This document shows, piece by piece, positions 29,106 through 40,100 of a stretch of 64,000 bases of DNA. The first letter of the stretch is position 1, and each line of letters starts with the position of its first letter. The stretch is from positions 3,417,001 to 3,481,000 of the forward strand of contig JASPKZ010004202.1 in the NCBI GenBank assembly GCA_030220185.1, written 5' to 3'. Under the pieces are notes generated by a model. The model was given only the letters and a program-made list of their open reading frames with translations. It searched no databases and was not told the DNA's origin. Origin of the DNA: Diploptera punctata. Lineage: Eukaryota > Arthropoda > Insecta > Blattodea > Blaberidae. Position numbers and translations under genes: made by a program.

Positions 29106-29470
29106 CTTCTTCTACATCATGAAATTAGGTTTTTTGACCGGTTTTGAAATCAATTAAATGAGCGTCAAACACTTATATATCCTTTCGGCTTGTTCTTTAG
29201 TAACAACTGAAGAATTCTATCTGTAGGCATTCTTTGAACATGTTCATACCAGTTGTTTCTCATATTGTCAATTTTATTTGTTAAATTAAAATTATTTAAG
29301 TCTTTTCTGATATCTTCATTTCTTTGTTCTGTCTGAAATTGTCACACCTGCTTCTGAACGCAAGAACTTCATTTCTGCAGTTTGTATTTTCCTTCTGTCT
29401 GAACGGTTAAGAATCGCAGTTCTCACTAGCATATGTTTCATTGCATCATACACCTGGCCTAAGATGAAAC
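29098..29470 (-). pseudogene. RTE-like LINE family H 3' region, decayed
   Basis: 'tacatcatgaaattaggttt' repeats the family H UTR. The minus strand further shows SDRRKIQTAEMKFLRSEAGV-like coding (about 29410-29340) with frame breaks. The GRP block is unclear. Confidence 0.55.
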
Positions 29471-29479
29471 AGGGACATC

Positions 29480-30029
29480 TTCCTAGAACTCACTTAGGTA
29501 ACTCTTGGAAATCACGTCCACGACGCAGTGGTGGACCCGACTTTAAGTCGGTAGGGTACGTCCTACTAAGGACCCAGTATTGCTGTGTGTAACGCCTTAC
29601 CTTGTCAAGGTTACGGACGAAGACAACAATGATAGTGATGGCGAGGAAGAAAATATTCCAACTCGGTGGAACTGGTAGAAGTGGCAAATCTTCCTCCAGT
29701 GATTAAAAGGAGCCTATACTCGGGGTAAGAGGAGTGAAGTCTCCAACGATTATAAAGTCGGAAGGAGCAACCCTTTCTGCGGGGAAAATACATAGAAGAG
29801 TATGTCCAGAAGCTGTAAGGTGGCAGCACCACCACTAGGCTTGCCCTGCGCAACGCTCGTGACGTAACATTTTCGTTAGTGATAGGCATCAAGTGAGTGA
29901 CCGGACTGATCAACCTAAGACGATCAGAACTTCATTCTGATTCTTGAGTATTACCATTATCATCAGCAGCACTATAACCCGATTCGAGTCTCGACTTCCC
30001 TCAGAATCCTCTTCCAGGTATATCTGTCT
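29480..30029. other. Unassigned moderately GC-rich stretch
   Basis: About 550 bp. Minus-strand frames 29913-29611 and 29687-29490 show no motif. 'cttgtcaaggttacggacga' and 'aggagtgaagtctccaacga' are reminiscent of an unknown dispersed repeat, but no second copy is in the window. Confidence 0.4.
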
Positions 30030-30274
30030 CTAGGAACCAGTCACCATCCCTTGATTCTCAGATCCTCCAAAATTCGGTCCATCCAACATAGTATCGGTCG
30101 TCCCACATTCCTTTTTCCTTCAAGTTTCTGGCAACCAGCCACCATTCCTTGATTATCAGGTACTCTAAAATTCGATCATCCATCGGTCGTCCCACATTCC
30201 TTTTCCTTCAAAATTTCTGGCAACCAGCCACCATCCCTTGATTATCAGATCCTCCAAAATTCTATCCATCCAAC
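30030..30274 (-). repeat. 96-bp minisatellite, edge units before the LTR element
   Basis: About 2.5 diverged units ('ccaaaattcggtccatccaa', 'cccacattcctttttcctt'). The array is cut at 30274 by the LTR retrotransposon and resumes at 34116. Confidence 0.9.
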
Positions 30275-31105
30275 TGTCGCGTAGAGAGAATGAACCACTT
30301 TCACTGCTACTGCTACCTTCCGGGATCGTTGGGTTATGACTATGCTGTACTTAGTAACGTGTTCCTGATATCTAAAGAAGTTATTAATGAGAAAACAGCC
30401 TGCCTCGGGCCCATAGAAGGCGGCTAACAATTCATCTTTCTTTTCCAGTTGAACGTGCATATAAATGTAAGTACTGATTATAAATTGCATAGAATGAAAT
30501 AACTTCGTTACAGGATAGAGAACAATGATAGTCTTAAATAACAACAAGGGGCGTAACATAAAAGTTAAACTTTTAATGAAAAAAACAAGTGTTGATTGTA
30601 AAAACAAAGTAATAAATAAATAACAAAAGATTGATCTTCGATCAATCGATCAGACATAGATAATAACAAAGTAAAGCTGAATAAATAACATACCATACAA
30701 ACTGTCACACTCATACATGTCCAAACTCCATTGGAATTCCTTTTCCATGCTTGATTGGACTAACTCAAATCCGACCATTCCTCGGTCACAATCCACTTGT
30801 TTATCTTATAAATCACCATGTTAACTTCGCCGATGCATGGTGCACTTAAGTTTGATTGGGATACTGAATCCACTTCTATACAACATAACGCCACTTGCTA
30901 GGCCGATCGAATGATAAGGTTCATTGAGATTACCAAGCATATGAAGGTTCCCGGGTAGAGGGGATGTGCGCTATAAAGATGCGCGGAGGAAAGGGTGAAA
31001 GGGAAGGGGTAGCCACACGGAACAAGGGACATTGGCAGGCTTCATAAATGTTCCGGAGGAGCACAAAGATGAATAACTGAACCGCAAAAGGGTACTTTCG
31101 GTTCA
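30275..31105 (-). repeat. 3' LTR (831 bp)
   Basis: Downstream LTR in the element's orientation. Element-sense ends are TGAACCG...CGCGACA. It differs from the other LTR by one T in a T-run near 30750 and substitutions near 30862, 30953 and 30961. Confidence 0.95.
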
Positions 31106-31140
31106 ATAGCTCCCCCTACACCCTCCGGGTAAAAAGAAAA
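31106..31140 (-). other. Polypurine-tract-like site
   Basis: In element sense, 'ggagggtgtagggggagctat' precedes the 3' LTR directly. It is purine-rich though interrupted, and lies where plus-strand DNA synthesis would be primed. Confidence 0.55.
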
Positions 31141-31676
31141 AGAGTCCATAGGCTTCGAAGTAATGTCCAGTGAAATAATCCCACGTTGGGAGGGGCACAT
31201 AAACACTATCGGATTCCAGCGGTAACTTTAATGCAAATCTTCCATCGTCCCCAATATCACAATCACCACACTCGCTTTTATGTAGACTATTTATGCGCTG
31301 AAAATAAACTCCATTTGATTCAGCCGCCATAGTACAAGTCTGCGGTGTTCCAGGTGAAGACCCGGGTGACGATATAATAATTGGATTGCCGGATCGCAAT
31401 CCCGTTCCACCGCTGTCCAAGAATCCGTAGTTCCAAAAGCCACTATGTTGGTCAGCTGGGCACTCGGGGGTCGGCCGGATCCTCCAAGCGCTCGACTGCC
31501 GAACACTCCAGGCTTACAAACTGTCGAACTGCCAATGTTTAAGGAAAGGTAAACTGAAACAAAGAACAGGCGAAAGCAGGAAAGCAGAACCATAGATATA
31601 CTACTTCAACATGTGTCATAATACAAAATATCTAGCTTAACATACAGCTCTTTTTCTCTACAAACATGCTAGTGTT
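31106..31676 (-). other. Non-coding region between fusion ORF and 3' LTR
   Basis: About 570 bp. Minus-strand frames 31420-31103 and 31593-31291 overlap here but have no recognisable domain. No env-like gene. Confidence 0.5.
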
Positions 31677-32843
31677 TTACTCCACAGTATTACATAATTT
31701 AATCTGACTAACATGCTGTTTCATGACATGGCCATTGACGCTTTCCAACTCCAAGGTGACTGGTGTTAGAAAGCGTTTTACAACATAAGGTTCAGACCAT
31801 TTGAACATAAGTTTTCCCATACGTTGCTCCCCACGATTACTGAGTGGATAAAGGCGATAACGTACTCGATCGCCAACTTTATAAGAAACATCCTTCCTAT
31901 CCTTATTATACCTATTAGCTACGTTCTCTTTAGCGAGCTTAAGACTCTTTTTAGATTGCCAAGGAGGACGACTCACCGAAGTATTAAATTTACTTAAGTT
32001 GTCAATTCCACTTTTCTCCCTAAAGTCCCTCTGTCTTTCAGCGATCTCGAAATCCGCCACTTTCCTGGCCAAGCCACACATTTCGGCTACATTTTGAGGC
32101 TTCGTAGCAAAAACCAAATGCTGTCTAGTAGCCGGGGACATATTCTGCAGAATAAGATCAATTAACTTTTCTTCCGAAAATAAAGGATTCAACACAAGTG
32201 AAGCTCCCTGTATGTTGGAAATAAACTCCAACAAAGATTCCTTAGGCATTTGGAATCGTCGTGAGACAAATTTAATCCAAAAGTCTTCCAACAATCTAGG
32301 AGGCAACAGTGAACACTTCACATGTTCTAAACTCTCCATCCAAGAGAATCTCAACTTAACAACTTCACTCCAGACTTTCAATAGAATTCCTCCGATGCAA
32401 CTCAAAATCGAGTTTACAAAATACTCATCGGGAACTAATTTCAATTCGAAGAGCGAGTTAATTTTAATGAGGAAGACCACTAGCGATTCCTTATCTTCAC
32501 CGTCGCAGGGATCAACTCTTTTAATCAACTCTCGGAAAATCCGCTGATTATTCTCTTCCAAAAAAGGAGAAAGGTTGGAGACAGTTCCACTCGAAAAATC
32601 TTTGATAGAGCTAAGTCTATGATCACTTATATTCTTATGCTGTTCTGCCAAATAATCCTCTTGATTTGCACTATCTACAATAAACTTACGTTTTATTAAC
32701 ATTTGTTCAGCCGGGGAGAGAGAATTCATATGATTTTTAAGCCGCTGACGTAATATGTTTACATCACCTTCAACCTCAATACCCAGTAGGTTTAACTCTC
32801 GAGCGAGATGGTCTTTGGATATTACATCTATCCAACTAGGCAT
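31677..32843 (-). CDS. Gag fused to integrase C-terminal tail (internal deletion)
   Basis: The open frame extends to 32906, but the methionine at 32843 (MPSWIDVISKDHLARELNLL) is the likelier start: it opens a typical Gypsy-type Gag N-terminus, and the 21 residues before it are an AT-rich hydrophobic leader. The Gag-like part runs to about residue 280, including FRELIKRVDPCDGED and RLLEDFWIKFVSRRFQMPKE, with no CCHC knuckle. From about residue 300 the sequence becomes the C-terminal part of a Ty3/Gypsy integrase: NRYNKDRKDVSYKVGDRVRY, then the GPY/F-like WSEPYVVKRFLTPV and the end KQHVSQIKL. Catalytic pol domains are absent. The frame is uninterrupted, so the fusion could be translated. Confidence 0.8.
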   Translation of the reverse strand: MPSWIDVISKDHLARELNLLGIEVEGDVNILRQRLKNHMNSLSPAEQMLIKRKFIVDSANQEDYLAEQHKNISDHRLSSIKDFSSGTVSNLSPFLEENNQRIFRELIKRVDPCDGEDKESLVVFLIKINSLFELKLVPDEYFVNSILSCIGGILLKVWSEVVKLRFSWMESLEHVKCSLLPPRLLEDFWIKFVSRRFQMPKESLLEFISNIQGASLVLNPLFSEEKLIDLILQNMSPATRQHLVFATKPQNVAEMCGLARKVADFEIAERQRDFREKSGIDNLSKFNTSVSRPPWQSKKSLKLAKENVANRYNKDRKDVSYKVGDRVRYRLYPLSNRGEQRMGKLMFKWSEPYVVKRFLTPVTLELESVNGHVMKQHVSQIKLCNTVE

Positions 32844-33263
32844 GATTACAAAGTATAATAGACACAAGATGTAAACAATTATAGGCGAACGTAGTTTTAT
32901 ATGCATAAATCAGTCTCTGTTATAAAGAAAGATGAGTCAATATTTACGTAACGTAAAGCAAACACGTAAACTAATACTTAATAACTTTACCATAAATACC
33001 AAGTATCGAAAACAAGTAATAATCCGCAGGGTAATATCTCTGAGGAGAGACAGATTTTCTAATTCTAAATTTCATTAAGGACCATAATACAGAGTTCATA
33101 CCCTTGTCTTGGTGTTTGAGACCAAAACTCCGAAACTTGAATTAAATTGATATTACAAGAACTACTGTTAATAACATACAGCATAACTTTGTAATGTGAA
33201 AAACACAAAAAACATAGAACTCAAAAACCCAAAAACCGTTGAACTCAAAAACCCAAAACCCAA

Positions 33264-33281
33264 AACCACGCTCTGCTACCA
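33264..33281 (-). other. tRNA primer binding site (initiator-Met-like)
   Basis: Element-sense TGGTAGCAGAGCGTGGTT begins 2 nt inside the 5' LTR. The first 11 bases are complementary to the 3' end of eukaryotic initiator tRNA-Met (as I recall it), with 2 mismatches over 18. It would prime minus-strand cDNA synthesis. Confidence 0.75.
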
Positions 33282-33283
33282 TT

Positions 33284-34115
33284 TGTCGCGTAGAGAGAAT
33301 GAACCACTTTCACTGCTACTGCTACCTTCCGGGATCGTTGGGTTATGACTATGCTGTACTTAGTAACGTGTTCCTGATATCTAAAGAAGTTATTAATGAG
33401 AAAACAGCCTGCCTCGGGCCCATAGAAGGCGGCTAACAATTCATCTTTCTTTTCCAGTTGAACGTGCATATAAATGTAAGTACTGATTATAAATTGCATA
33501 GAATGAAATAACTTCGTTACAGGATAGAGAACAATGATAGTCTTAAATAACAACAAGGGGCGTAACATAAAAGTTAAACTTTTAATGAAAAAAACAAGTG
33601 TTGATTGTAAAAACAAAGTAATAAATAAATAACAAAAGATTGATCTTCGATCAATCGATCAGACATAGATAATAACAAAGTAAAGCTGAATAAATAACAT
33701 ACCATACAAACTGTCACACTCATACATGTCCAAACTCCATTGGAATTCCTTTTTCCATGCTTGATTGGACTAACTCAAATCCGACCATTCCTCGGTCACA
33801 ATCCACTTGTTTATCTTATAAATCACCATGTTAACTTCGCCGATGCATGGTGCACTTAAGTTGGATTGGGATACTGAATCCACTTCTATACAACATAACG
33901 CCACTTGCTAGGCCGATCGAATGATAAGGTTCATTGAGATTACCAAGCATATAAAGGTTCGCGGGTAGAGGGGATGTGCGCTATAAAGATGCGCGGAGGA
34001 AAGGGTGAAAGGGAAGGGGTAGCCACACGGAACAAGGGACATTGGCAGGCTTCATAAATGTTCCGGAGGAGCACAAAGATGAATAACTGAACCGCAAAAG
34101 GGTACTTTCGGTTCA
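33284..34115 (-). repeat. 5' LTR (832 bp)
   Basis: Upstream LTR in the element's orientation, containing the promoter by position. Nearly identical to 30275-31105. The 123- and 120-codon frames shared by the two LTRs are LTR sequence, not genes. Confidence 0.95.
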
Positions 34116-37100
34116 CAACAATCTCGGTCATCCCACATTCCTTTTTCCTTCAAGTTTCTGGCAACCAGCCACCATTAATTGATTATCAGGTACTCTAAAA
34201 TTCGATCCATCCAATATATATATCGGTCGTCCCACATTCCTTTTCCTTCAAGTTTCTGGCAACCAGCCACCATCCCTTGATTATCGGATCCTCCAAAATT
34301 CGATCCATCCAACATAATATCGGTCGTCCCACATTCCTTTTTCCTTCGAATTTCTGGCAACCAGCCATCATCCTTGATTATCAGATCCTCCAAAATTCTA
34401 TCCATCCAACAATCTCGGTCATCCCACATTCCTTTTTCCTTCGAATTTCTGGCAACCAGCCATCATCCTTGATTATCGGATCCTCCAAAATTCTATCCAT
34501 CCAACAATCTCGGTCATCCCACATTCCTTTTTCCTTCGAATTTCTGGCAACCAGCCATCATCCTTGATTATCAGATCCTCCAAAATTCTATCCATCCAAC
34601 AATCTCGGTCATCCCACATTCCTTTTTCCTTCGAATTTCTGGCAACCAGCCATCATCCTTGATTATCGGATCCTCCAAAATTCTATCCATCCAACAATCT
34701 CGGTCATCCCACATTCCTTTTTCCTTCGAATTTCTGGCAACCAGCCATCATCCTTGATTATCGGATCCTCCAAAATTCTATCCATCCAACAATCTCGGTC
34801 ATCCCACATCCCTTTTTCCTTCGAATTTCTGGCAACCAGCCATCATCCTTGATTATCAGATCCTCCAAAAATTCTATCCATCCAACAATCTCGGTCATCC
34901 CACATTCCTTTTTTCCTTCGAATTTCTGGCAACCAGCCATCATCCTTGATTATCGGATCCTCCAAAATTCTATCCATCCAACAATCTCGGTCATCCCACA
35001 TTCCTTTTTCCTTCGAATTTCTGGCAACCAGCCATCATCCTTGATTATCAGATCCTCCAAAATTCTATCCATCCAACAATCTCGGTCATCCCACATTCCT
35101 TTTTCCTTCGAATTTTCTGGCAACCACCATCATCCTTGATTATCAGATCCTCCAAAATTCTATCCATCCAACAATCTCGGTCATCCCACATTCCTTTTTC
35201 CTTCGAATTTCTGGCAACCAGCCATCATCCTTGATTATCGGATCCTCCAAAATTCTATCCATCCAACAATCTCGGTCATCCCACATTCCTTTTTCCTTCG
35301 AATTTCTGGCAACCAGCCACCATCCTTGATTATCGGATCCTCCAAAATTCGATCCATCCAACAATCTCGGTCATCCCACATTCCTTTTTCCTCCTTCGAA
35401 TTTCTGGCAACCAGCCACCATCCTTGATTATCGGATCCTCCAAAATTCTATCCATCCAACAATCTCGGTCATCCCACATTCCTTTTTCCTTCGAATTTCT
35501 GGCAACCAGCCACCATCCCTTGATTATCGGATCCTCCAAAATTCGATCCATCCAACAATCTCGGTCATCCCACATTCCTTTTTCCTTCGAATTTCTGGCA
35601 ACCAGCCATCATCCTTGATTATCGGATCCTCCAAAATTCTATCCATCCAACAATCTCGGTCATCCCACATTCCTTTTTCCTTCGAATTTCTGGCAACCAG
35701 CCACCATCCCTTGATTATCGGATCCTCCAAAATTCGATCCATCCAACAATCTCGGTCATCCCACATTCCTTTTTCCTTCGAATTTCTGGCAACCAGCCAC
35801 CATCCCTTGATTATCGGATCCTCCAAAATTCGATCCATCCAACAATCTCGGTCATCCCACATTCCTTTTTCCTTCGAATTTCTGGCAACCAGCCACCATC
35901 CCTTGATTATCGGATCCTCCAAAATTCGATCCATCCAACAATCTCGGTCATCCCACATTCCTTTTCCTTCGAATTTCTGGCAACCAGCCATCATCCTTGA
36001 TTATCAGATCCTCCAAAATTCTATCCATCCAACAATCTCGGTCATCCCACATTCCTTTTTCCTTCGAATTTCTGGCAACCAGCCACCATCCTTGATTATC
36101 GGATCCTCCAAATTCGATCCACCAACAATCTCGGTCATCCCACATTCCTTTTTCCTTCGAATTTCTGGCAACCAGCCACCATCCCTTGATTATCGGATCC
36201 TCCAAAATTCGATCCATCCAACAATCTCGGTCATCCCACATTCCTTTTCCTTCGAATTTCTGGCAACCAGCCACCATCCCTTGATTATCGGATCCTCCAA
36301 AATTCGATCCATCCAACAATCTCGGTCATCCCACATTCCTTTTTCCTTCGAATTTCTGCAACCAGCCATCATCCTTGATTATCGGATCCTCCAAAATTCT
36401 ATCCATCCAACAATCTCGGTCATCCCACATTCCTTTTTCCTTCGAATTTCTGGCAACCAGCCACCATCCCTTGATTATCGGATCCTCCAAAATTCGATCC
36501 ATCCAACAATCTCGGTCATCCCACATTCCTTTTTCCTTCGAATTTCTGGCAACCAGCCATCATCCTTGATTATCGGATCCTCCAAAATTCGATCCATCCA
36601 ACAATCTCGGTCATCCCACATTTCCTTTTTCCTTCGAATTTCTGGCAACCACCACCATCCCTTGATTATCGGATCCTCCAAAATTCGATCCATCCAACAA
36701 TCTCGGTCATCCCACATTCCTTTTTCCTTCGAATTTCTGGCAACCAGCCCATCATCCTTGATTATCGGATCCTCCAAAATTCGATCCATCCAACATAATA
36801 CGGTCGTCCCACATTCCTTTTCCTCCTTCGAATTTCTGGCAACCAGCCACCATCCCTTGATTATCGGATCCTCCAAAATTCGATCCATCCAACAATCTCG
36901 GTCATCCCACATTCCTTTTTCCTCGAATTTCTGGCAACCAGCCACCATCCCTTGATTATCGGATCCTCCAAAATTCGATCCATCCAACAATCTCGGTCAT
37001 CCCACATTCCTTTTTCCTTCGAATTTCTGGCAACCAGCCACCATCCCTTGATTATCGGATCCTCCAAAATTCGATCCATCCAACAATCTCGGTCATCCCA

Positions 37101-40100
37101 CATTCCTTTTTCCTTCGAATTTCTGGCAACCAGCCACCATCCCTTGATTATCGGATCCTCCAAAATTCGATCCATCCACAATCTCGGTCATCCCACATTC
37201 CTTTTTCCTTCGAATTTCTGGCAACCAGCCACCATCCCTTGATTATCGGATCCTCCAAAATTCGATCCATCCAACAATCTCGGTCATCCCACATTCCTTT
37301 TTCCTTCGAATTTCTGGCAACCAGCCATCATCCCTTGATTATCGGATCCTCCAAAATTCGATCCATCCAACAATCTCGGTCATCCCACATTCCTTTTTCC
37401 TTCGAATTTCTGGCAACCAGCCACCATCCCTTGATTATCGGATCCTCCAAAATTCGATCCATCCAACAATCTCGGTCATCCCACATTCCTTTTTCCTTCG
37501 AATTTCTGGCAACCAGCCACCATCCCTTGATTATCGGATCCTCCAAAATTCGATCCATCCAACAATCTCGGTCATCCCACATTCCTTTTTTCCTTCGAAT
37601 TTCTGGCAACCAGCCACCATCCCTTGATTATCGGATCCTCCAAAATTCGATCCATCCAACAATCTCGGTCATCCCACATTCCTTTTTCCTTCGAATTTCT
37701 GGCAACCAGCCACCATCCCTTGATTATCGGATCCTCCAAAATTCGATCCATCCAACAATCTCGGTCGTCCCACATTCCTTTTTCCTTCGAATTTCTGGCA
37801 ACCAGCCACCATCCCTTGATTATCGGATCCTCCAAAATTCGATCCATCCAACAATCTCGGTCATCCCACATTCCTTTTTCCTTCGAATTTCTGGCAACCA
37901 GCCACCATCCCTTGATTATCGGATCCTCCAAAATTCGATCCATCCAACAATCTCGGTCATCCCACATTCCTTTTTCCTTCGAATTTCTGGCAACCAGCCA
38001 TCATCCCTTGATTATCGGATCCTCCAAAATTCGATCCATCCAACAATCTCGGTCATCCCACATTCCTTTTTCCTTCGAATTTCTGGCAACCAGCCACCAT
38101 CCCTTGATTATCGGATCCTCCAAAATTCGATCCATCCAACAATCTCGGTCATCCCACATTCCTTTTTCCTTCGAATTTCTGGCAACCAGCCATCATCCCT
38201 TGATTATCGGATCCTCCAAAATTCGATCCATCCAACATAATATCGGTCATCCCACATTCCTTTTTCCTTCGAATTTCTGGCAACCAGCCACCATCCCTTG
38301 ATTATCGGATCCTCCAAAATTCGATCCATCCAACAATCTCGGTCATCCCACATTCCTTTTTCCTTCGAATTTCTGGCAACCAGCCACCATCCCTTGATTA
38401 TCGGATCCTCCAAAATTCGATCCATCCAACAATCTCGGTCATCCCACATTCCTTTTTCCTTCGAATTTCTGGCAACCAGCCACCATCCCTTGATTATCGG
38501 ATCCTCCAAAATTCGATCCATCCAACAATCTCGGTCATCCCACATTCCTTTTTCCTTCGAATTTCTGGCAACCAGCCACCATCCCTTGATTATCGGATCC
38601 TCCAAAATTCGATCCATCCAACAATCTCGGTCATCCCACATTCCTTTTTCCTTCGAATTTCTGGCAACCAGCCACCATCCTTGATTATCGGATCCTCCAA
38701 AATTCGATCCATCCAACAATCTCGGTCATCCCACATTCCTTTTTCCTTCGAATTTCTGGCAACCAGCCATCATCCTTGATTATCGGATCCTCCAAAATTC
38801 GATCCATCCAACAATCTCGGTCATCCCACATTCCTTTTTCCTTCGAATTTCTGGCAACCAGCCATCATCCTTGATTATCGGATCCTCCAAAATTCTATCC
38901 ATCCAACAATCTCGGTCATCCCACATTCCTTTTTCCTTCGAATTTCTGGCAACCAGCCACCATCCCTTGATTATCGGATCCTCCAAAATTCGATCCATCC
39001 AACAATCTCGGTCATCCCACATTCCTTTTTCCTTCGAATTTCTGGCAACCAGCCACCATCCCTTGATTATCGGATCCTCCAAAATTCGATCCATCCAACA
39101 ATCTCGGTCATCCCACATTCCTTTTTCCTTCGAATTTCTGGCAACCAGCCACCATCCCTTGATTATCGGATCCTCCAAAATTCGATCCATCCAACAATCT
39201 CGGTCATCCCACATTCCTTTTTCCTTCGAATTTCTGGCAACCAGCCATCATCCTTGATTATCGGATCCTCCAAAATTCGATCCATCCAACAATCTCGGTC
39301 ATCCCACATTCCTTTTTCCTTCGAATTTCTGGCAACCAGCCACCATCCCTTGATTATCGGATCCTCCAAAATTCGATCCATCCAACAATCTCGGTCATCC
39401 CACATTCCTTTTTCCTTCGAATTTCTGGCAACCAGCCATCATCCTTGATTATCGGATCCTCCAAAATTCGATCCATCCAACATAATATCGGTCGTCCCAC
39501 ATTCCTTTTTCCTTCGAATTTCTGGCAACCAGCCACCATCCCTTGATTATCGGATCCTCCAAAATTCGATCCATCCAACAATCTCGGTCATCCCACATTC
39601 CTTTTTCCTTCGAATTTCTGGCAACCAGCCACCATCCCTTGATTATCGGATCCTCCAAAATTCGATCCATCCAACAATCTCGGTCATCCCACATTCCTTT
39701 TTCCTTCGAATTTCTGGCAACCAGCCACCATCCCTTGATTATCGGATCCTCCAAAATTCGATCCATCCAACAATCTCGGTCATCCCACATTCCTTTTTCC
39801 TTCGAATTTCTGGCAACCAGCCATCATCCTTGATTATCGGATCCTCCAAAATTCTATCCATCCAACAATCTCGGTCATCCCACATTCCTTTTTCCTTCGA
39901 ATTTCTGGCAACCAGCCACCATCCCTTGATTATCGGATCCTCCAAAATTCGATCCATCCAACAATCTCGGTCATCCCACATTCCTTTTTCCTTCGAATTT
40001 CTGGCAACCAGCCATCATCCTTGATTATCGGATCCTCCAAAATTCGATCCATCCAACAATCTCGGTCATCCCACATTCCTTTTTCCTTCGAATTTCTGGC

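Larger units (their letters stand above)
30275..34115 (-). mobile_element. Non-autonomous Ty3/Gypsy-type LTR retrotransposon
   Basis: 3841 bp, oriented on the minus strand, flanked by the 4-bp duplication CAAC (30271-30274 and 34116-34119). LTRs of 831/832 bp start TG and end CA. A PBS, a fused gag/integrase-tail ORF and a purine-rich tract precede the 3' LTR. Protease, RT, RNase H and most of integrase are deleted, so movement would need proteins from a complete relative. The LTRs differ at about four positions, so the insertion is young. Confidence 0.92.

Noticed and set aside
30245..30607. A duplicated gene (120/123 codons at 30.2 and 33.2 kb).
   Set aside because: Both copies are LTR sequence of one retrotransposon.
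35615..38301. Very long open frames (up to 446 codons) on both strands of the 96-bp array.
   Set aside because: The unit length of 96 is divisible by 3, so frames stay open through repetition. The residues simply repeat every 32 positions, on both strands.
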